Shown one piece after another: positions 59,956-64,000 of a DNA stretch of 64,000 nucleotides. Position numbers and translations under genes: made by a program. The stretch is from an uncultured Chloroflexus sp. Its GTDB lineage: Bacteria > Chloroflexota > Chloroflexia > Chloroflexales > Chloroflexaceae. Below the pieces are notes generated by a model. That model worked only from the letters and a program-made list of their open reading frames with translations. It was not told the origin of the DNA and made no database searches. The stretch is from NCBI RefSeq assembly GCF_937951745.1, contig NZ_CALFBQ010000029.1, positions 25,767 through 89,766 on the forward strand, written 5' to 3'. Numbering within the stretch: position 1 is the stretch's first letter; each line of letters starts with the position of its first letter.

Positions 59956-60324
59956 ATGTTTCGTCAATTATTTCGCAATCCACGTGAAACGCAAGCCAAT
60001 CAAATTGGCACGATGACCGTGCAAGAGTTGAAAGCCCAGTTGGACTCCCACAAGCTGATGGTGCTGGTTGATGTTCGCCAGCCCGAAGAGTTTGCCTATG
60101 ACGGCCATGTGGCTGGGGCGCGGCTGTTGCCGTTGCCGATGCTGGCGATGCGGATGAATGAATTGCCCAAGGATCAGCCGATCGTCTGCATCTGCCGGTC
60201 GGGTAACCGCAGCCAAGTGGCCTGTGAGATACTCCAGCGCCATGGCTTCACCAACGTGACCAATGTGGTCGGTGGGATGGTAGCATGGCAACGGGCCGGC
60301 TACCCCATCCATCGCCAACAGTAG
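59956..60324 (+). CDS. Single-domain rhodanese
   Basis: This 122-residue cytoplasmic rhodanese begins after a short basic N-terminus. It has LMVLVDVRQPEEFAYDGHVAGARLLPL and the active-site loop C80-RSGNRS, with an extra Cys78 next to it (CICRSGNRS). It would transfer sulfane sulfur to TusA or DsrE2. ATG 59956 is used. The stop lies at the start of a 14-bp inverted repeat. Confidence 0.9.
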   Translation: MFRQLFRNPRETQANQIGTMTVQELKAQLDSHKLMVLVDVRQPEEFAYDGHVAGARLLPLPMLAMRMNELPKDQPIVCICRSGNRSQVACEILQRHGFTNVTNVVGGMVAWQRAGYPIHRQQ

Positions 60325-60349
60325 AGACGTTGCATTGCAACGTCTCTAC
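60321..60349. terminator. Perfect inverted repeat with GTAGAGACG ends
   Basis: 14-bp perfect arms GTAGAGACGTTGCA / TGCAACGTCTCTAC around a single T. It resembles the hairpin at 63301-63338 and may be a repeated genomic element used as a terminator. Confidence 0.65.
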
Positions 60350-60436
60350 CGCCCTCGATAATCGCCAACGGTACGTTGTACAGATTCGCATGTTGTGGGG
60401 GCGTCGCACTGCATCGCCCTCGCCGAGGATACACCT

Positions 60437-60934
60437 ATGCATCATCAGACTTCTTGCAACGCCTTACAACACCAAACTGAAGTCGCGCCGCTGCGCAGCT
60501 ATGCGGTCACCGAGCAGGTTTTGCTCGCAGCGCAGCCGCAGCCGGAAGACTGGCAACGCTTTGCCGAAGCGGGCTACAAAACGGTTTTGAATATCCGTAG
60601 CGATCCTGAGCGGGCGGCAGTGCAGGCGGCCAATGCCCGCGCTGCCGGTTTGCGCTATATTCATGCACCGTGGCCGGCTTACGAGCTTGAACCGGAGCAT
60701 CTGGCCGAGTTTGCCCGCATTGTCGAAGACCCGGAAACCGGTAAGCTCATCTTCCACTGTCGTAGCGCGACTCGTGTCGGTCTGATCTGGATGCTCTACC
60801 GGATGATGCATCAAGGATGGACGCGCGAGCAGGCCGAGGCCGAACTACGCGCTGCCGGCTACGATGATGATGCGATGGAGACGTTTGCATTTTGCGCGGG
60901 TGACTTCTTCGAGCGCGTTGGTATGCAGGGGTAG
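60437..60934 (+). CDS. DSP-type phosphatase-like protein (Blh N-terminal family)
   Basis: This 165-residue protein matches the phosphatase-like domain found in Blh (beta-lactamase hydrolase-like) sulfur proteins. It has LRSYAVTEQVLLAAQPQPEDWQRFAEAGYKTVLNIRSDPE and the P-loop H107-C108-RSAT-R113. The usual Gly of the loop (CRSGTR) is Ala here. Such domains are regularly fused or linked to persulfide dioxygenases and SulP-like transporters. Its exact reaction is not known. ATG 60437 follows GAGGAT. Confidence 0.82.
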   Translation: MHHQTSCNALQHQTEVAPLRSYAVTEQVLLAAQPQPEDWQRFAEAGYKTVLNIRSDPERAAVQAANARAAGLRYIHAPWPAYELEPEHLAEFARIVEDPETGKLIFHCRSATRVGLIWMLYRMMHQGWTREQAEAELRAAGYDDDAMETFAFCAGDFFERVGMQG

Positions 60935-60943
60935 GGGGATATT

Positions 60944-62710
60944 ATGGCGCCCGTTTCTGCTCGCCAGTCCGGCGTTCAAGCCGCACTGCTGGCGGCGCTC
61001 TACCGTTATCTACCGTTTCTGAACTGGCTGCGTCGCTACCAGCGCGAGCATTTGCCGAGCGACGTAGTGGCGGGCATTGTCACCGCCATCATGCTCATTC
61101 CCCAGAGCATGGCCTACGCGCAGTTGGCCGGTCTGCCGCCGCAGATCGGCCTCTACGCCTCGGTAGCACCGCTGATCGTCTATGCCTTGCTCGGTACGTC
61201 GGGTCAGCTTTCAGTCGGACCAGTGGCAATTACCTCACTGCTGGTCTTCAGTGGTGTTAGTCCACTGGCAACGCCGGGTAGCGAACGCTATATCCAGTTA
61301 GTCCTCTTGTTGGCGTTCATGGTCGGCGCAATCAAGTTGGCGTTAGGGGTATTGCGACTGGGAGCGATCCTTAACTTTATCTCGCACCCAGTGCTGGCAG
61401 CATTCACAAGCGCCTCGGCGCTAATCATTGCAGTTGGCCAGTTGAAATATATTCTTGGCTACCGAATTGGCGGCGAACATATCTATGAGACGATTGCCCA
61501 AGCGATTGCCGGCTTAGGTCAGACCAATCTTGTAACGCTGGCGATTGGGTTGGGCAGCATTGGCCTGCTGCTCTTCTTCCGGCAGGGGTTACGCCCGTTG
61601 CTGCGGCGGGCGGGGTTGCCGCCGCTGGCCGTTACCCTGATCGTGAGCGGTGCGCCGCTGCTGGCCGTCATTCTCGGCATTGTGATCGCACAGGCCTTTC
61701 AGCTCGATCAGACGGCAAAGGTGGCCGTGGTTGGCGCGATTCCTCCCGGTTTGTCGCCGCTCAGCATGCCTGCCATGACGATGGCCGATGCGCAAGCCTT
61801 GCTGCCAACGGCGCTGACCATCGTACTGGTGAGCGTGGTTGAATCCATTGCGGTGGCGAAGGCGCTGGCCAGTAAGCGCCGGCAAGCCATCGATCCCGAT
61901 CAGGAATTGGTTGCGCTCGGAGCAGCCAACATCACCGCCAGCTTCTTCAGCGGCTATCCGGTGACCGGCGGTTTTGCCCGTTCGGTGGTCAATGCGCAGG
62001 CTGGTGCGATTACCGGTTTGGCGTCGCTGATTACCGCCGCCGGCATCGCCCTGATCCTGCTCTTCTTCACCCCGATCTTCTATTACTTGCCGCAGGCGGT
62101 GTTGGCCGCGACTGTGATCGTCGCGGTGATTGGGTTAGTCGATCTGCGCGAGCCGCAGCGGATTTGGCGCACGAACCGCGGCGATGCCTTCACGTGGTTG
62201 CTCACCTTCGTCGCGGTGCTGGCGCTTGGCATCGAGACCGGCATCTTTGTTGGGGTGGCCTCGGCACTTGTGCTCTACCTCTGGCGGACGAGCCGGCCCC
62301 ACATTGCGATTGTGGGGCGATTGGGGGAGAGTGAGATCTACCGCAATGTTGAGCGGCATCCGGTTAAGACATGGCCGCACGTGGTCGCGGTGCGGGTTGA
62401 CGAGAGCCTCTATTTCGCCAACACGCGCTATCTCGAGCAGACCCTGCTGCGGATTGTGGCCGAACGACCAGAAGTGAAGCATCTGGTACTGATCGGTTCG
62501 GCAATCAACTTCATTGACTCAAGCGCCTTGCATACCCTCGACAGTCTGATCGATAGTCTGCACGACGCCGGCGTCGAGTTCCATCTTGCCGATATTAAAG
62601 GGCCGGTCATGGATCGGCTCAAGCAGTCGGAGTTGCTCGATAAGATTGGCCAAGATCATATTCACATGACGACCCACGCTGCGATGTTGGCCTTGGGATG
62701 CCGAGATTGA
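60944..62710 (+). CDS. SulP-family anion transporter with STAS domain
   Basis: This 588-residue transporter has the SulP membrane fold (residues about 20-430) with the signature DVVAGIVTAIMLIPQSMAYAQLAGLPPQIGLYASV. A C-terminal STAS domain follows (about 440-560, VVAVRVDESLYFANTRYLEQTLL then VLIGSAINFIDSSALHTLDSL). It moves sulfate, sulfite, bicarbonate or a related anion. Here, next to persulfide-oxidising genes, sulfite or sulfate is likely. GGGGGAT precedes the ATG, 9 nt after the preceding gene. Confidence 0.92.
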   Translation: MAPVSARQSGVQAALLAALYRYLPFLNWLRRYQREHLPSDVVAGIVTAIMLIPQSMAYAQLAGLPPQIGLYASVAPLIVYALLGTSGQLSVGPVAITSLLVFSGVSPLATPGSERYIQLVLLLAFMVGAIKLALGVLRLGAILNFISHPVLAAFTSASALIIAVGQLKYILGYRIGGEHIYETIAQAIAGLGQTNLVTLAIGLGSIGLLLFFRQGLRPLLRRAGLPPLAVTLIVSGAPLLAVILGIVIAQAFQLDQTAKVAVVGAIPPGLSPLSMPAMTMADAQALLPTALTIVLVSVVESIAVAKALASKRRQAIDPDQELVALGAANITASFFSGYPVTGGFARSVVNAQAGAITGLASLITAAGIALILLFFTPIFYYLPQAVLAATVIVAVIGLVDLREPQRIWRTNRGDAFTWLLTFVAVLALGIETGIFVGVASALVLYLWRTSRPHIAIVGRLGESEIYRNVERHPVKTWPHVVAVRVDESLYFANTRYLEQTLLRIVAERPEVKHLVLIGSAINFIDSSALHTLDSLIDSLHDAGVEFHLADIKGPVMDRLKQSELLDKIGQDHIHMTTHAAMLALGCRD

Positions 62711-62738
62711 CATATCGTAACTATCGTGTTGGGTGGCG

Positions 62739-62758
62739 TCCCCTGCTTACGCAGGGGA
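62739..62758 (+). terminator. Hairpin after the SulP gene
   Basis: A perfect 8-bp stem TCCCCTGC / GCAGGGGA with loop TTAC, then GCGCGCTTTTAC. Confidence 0.6.
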
Positions 62759-62879
62759 GCGCGCTTTTACTGGAAGGGGCGGCCGGTGCGAATTCTACTG
62801 AGCTGTGCGGCAGTTGAACGACCGCACTCCATAACGGCATCGTTGTGCTACGTCGCTATCTGATTTGAAAGGTACACCC

Positions 62880-63302
62880 ATGCGACGCTTTTTCATCAGT
62901 GTATTCCTCTTGGTGTTAGTCACGCTTGCCGCCTGCGGGCCAGCCACTACGACGAACACCGCACCGGCGGCGACGACCAAGCTGCCGGCAGAAATCAACG
63001 TAACCCACCTGAAAACGATGCTTGATCAGAATGAAAATTTCTTCTTGCTTGATGTGCGCACGCCGCAGGAATTTGTCCAAGACGGACGGATCGCGCAGGC
63101 GACGCTCATCCCGCTGCAAGAACTTGAACAGCGTTTGAACGAATTGCCCACCGATAAGCCGATTGTCTGCATTTGCCGATCAGGGAATCGCAGTGCAGTA
63201 GCGTGCGATCTGCTGCGTTCACGCGGCTTTAAGGCAATCAATGTCGCCGGCGGTATGCGCGCATGGAAGGCCGCCGGCTATGCGATGATGGTTGGCCCGT
63301 AA
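62880..63302 (+). CDS. Rhodanese lipoprotein
   Basis: This 140-residue protein has a lipoprotein signal (FFISVFLLVLVTLAACG; lipobox Cys19), a Thr/Ala-rich spacer and a rhodanese domain with FLLDVRTPQEFVQDGRI and active-site Cys99 in CICRSGNRS. It is anchored outside the membrane and closely resembles the cytoplasmic rhodanese at 59956. It could capture sulfane sulfur at the cell surface. The AAAGG ribosome site is 7 nt from ATG 62880. Confidence 0.92.
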   Translation: MRRFFISVFLLVLVTLAACGPATTTNTAPAATTKLPAEINVTHLKTMLDQNENFFLLDVRTPQEFVQDGRIAQATLIPLQELEQRLNELPTDKPIVCICRSGNRSAVACDLLRSRGFKAINVAGGMRAWKAAGYAMMVGP

Positions 63303-63338
63303 CCGGTAGAGACGCACGGTTGTGCGTTTCTACCGGTT
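63301..63338 (+). terminator. 17-bp hairpin after the rhodanese lipoprotein gene
   Basis: Arms AACCGGTAGAGACGCAC / GTGCGTTTCTACCGGTT, one G-T pair, loop GGTT, overlapping the stop codon. It shares GTAGAGACG with the repeat at 60321. Confidence 0.7.
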
Positions 63339-63367
63339 GTGCTGTAATATAGATGGGGTTATTCAGT

Positions 63368-63415
63368 ACTGGCAGTATGCTGCGCGCAAACGTCTGTTTG
63401 CCGCATACTGCTAGT
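63368..63415. repeat. Nested long palindrome
   Basis: An outer 9-bp stem GCAGTATGC/GCATACTGC, extended by ACTG/TAGT, encloses an inner 6-bp stem GCAAAC/GTTTGC with a 4-nt loop. It is strong enough to fold as RNA or DNA. Its role is unknown. Confidence 0.65.
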
Positions 63416-63571
63416 TTGATGATCGGCAAATCGTATAGGGTGACTGTTATACCTGCACCTACGTGGACGTTTGCATAATGTACAGTTTTGCTATCAGTGC
63501 ATTGCGCTACCGGTTAGCGAGTTGGGTAACAATGCTATAGCTCAATAGCTGCACGTCAGGATATCAGTCCT

Positions 63572-64000
63572 ATGAATAATTTCCGCGAAAAAGCCGACCT
63601 GATTTGGAACCTTGCCAACCTGCTGCGCGGTGACTACAAGCCGCACGAGTACGCCGATGTGATTTTGCCGCTGGTGGTGCTGCGCCGCCTCGACTAGGCG
63701 ATGGCGCCCACCCGCGCCGCTGTGCGCCAAGCCTATGATACGTACAAAGGCAAACTGGAAAATCTCCATCTTGTGCTGTCGAAAGCGGCGGGCAACTCGT
63801 CGGTTTACAACTACTCCGAGTTCGATTGGGAACGTTTGTTGAACGCTCCAAGCGACCTAGCGCAAAATCTGGTCGCCTACTTCAACGGCTTCAGCCCCGA
63901 CGTGCAGGACATCCTCGAAAAGTTCGACTTCCGCCGGCAGGTCTCGCGCTTGCAGGCGGCGAACCTGCTCTACCCGATTCTCAAAGCCTTTGAAGAAGTG
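63572..64000 (+). pseudogene. hsdM: Type I restriction-modification methylase subunit HsdM, amber codon at 42, runs off the window
   Basis: The frame starts MNNFREKADLIWNLANLLRGDYKPHEYADVILPLVVLRRLD, the standard HsdM N-terminal domain. It then meets TAG at 63695-63697 and continues in the same frame with AMAPTRAAVRQAYDTYKGKLENLHL to FEEV at the window end. Both sides match HsdM, so one base change has stopped the gene, or the TAG is read through. The amber falls just after RRLD, in the conserved VVLRRLD segment. The catalytic domain and hsdS/hsdR lie outside the window. No further stop is seen in the visible part. Confidence 0.8.

Noticed and set aside
63695..63697. TAG in hsdM as pyrrolysine or programmed read-through
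   Set aside because: No pyl genes are visible, no recoding structure was seen, and HsdM has no known need for an unusual residue at this place; a nonsense mutation is simpler.

Overview
The window is a 64-kb piece of a chromosome from a filamentous anoxygenic phototroph, most likely a Chloroflexus species. The evidence is a BchU-type bacteriochlorophyllide methyltransferase followed by a bacteriochlorophyll synthase at the left edge, a ChlI/ChlD-type chelatase, menaquinone genes, moderate-to-high GC content, and secreted-protein features I associate with Chloroflexi. Most of it is ordinary chromosomal backbone. I see no phage genes, no transposase and no CRISPR array.

Layout. (1) 1-5.1 kb: pigment genes bchU (5' end outside the window) and bchK, two small paralogous proteins of unknown role, an NDH-2-like flavoprotein, an SRPBCC protein and a small membrane protein. 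(2) 5.2-11.1 kb: an HTH-M23 peptidase fusion, an ABC-2 exporter, a KimA-like potassium transporter and a PfkB sugar kinase. (3) 11.2-17.4 kb, minus strand: AAA+/VWA chelatase, S1-domain protein, then rpmH-rnpA-yidC-jag; rpmH is only 57 codons. (4) 17.7-22.7 kb: mreB-mreC-mreD-PBP2 cell-shape operon, with a small tandem duplication at the mreB/mreC junction. (5) 22.8-31.7 kb: two-component system, exopolysaccharide genes, MFS exporter, M24 peptidase and a response regulator. (6) 31.6-38.3 kb: PAS-rich kinase, crotonase, a DtxR/MntR-type regulator, PHP hydrolase, glycosyltransferase and DUF309 protein. (7) 38.3-45.2 kb: lon, then menH-menB-menA-menE. (8) 45.3-51.0 kb: DUF1405 protein, acyltransferase, IclR regulator with a coupled anion permease, tRNA-Arg(CCT), and mntH with a DtxR-like operator in its promoter. 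(9) 51.4-56.0 kb: a 1505-residue secreted beta-helix protein. (10) 56.2-63.3 kb: a redox and sulfane-sulfur region. (11) The right edge is the start of a type I restriction methylase gene with an amber codon.

The most interesting item is at 56172-56750. A redoxin gene has an in-frame TGA exactly where its tandem, full-length paralog (56820-57398) has the first cysteine of a CxxC motif. Reading through gives a 192-residue protein that aligns with the paralog without gaps (138 of 192 identical by hand count). Twelve nucleotides after the TGA is a perfect 7-bp hairpin with a G at loop position 2, which fits the usual description of a bacterial SECIS element; the cysteine paralog lacks it. This is a strong candidate UxxC selenoprotein. 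It sits beside an MBL-rhodanese fusion, TusA, a DsrE-like protein, two rhodaneses, a DSP-type phosphatase and a SulP transporter, all suited to moving reduced sulfur. Whether the genome encodes SelA/SelB/SelC/SelD cannot be seen here and decides the matter.
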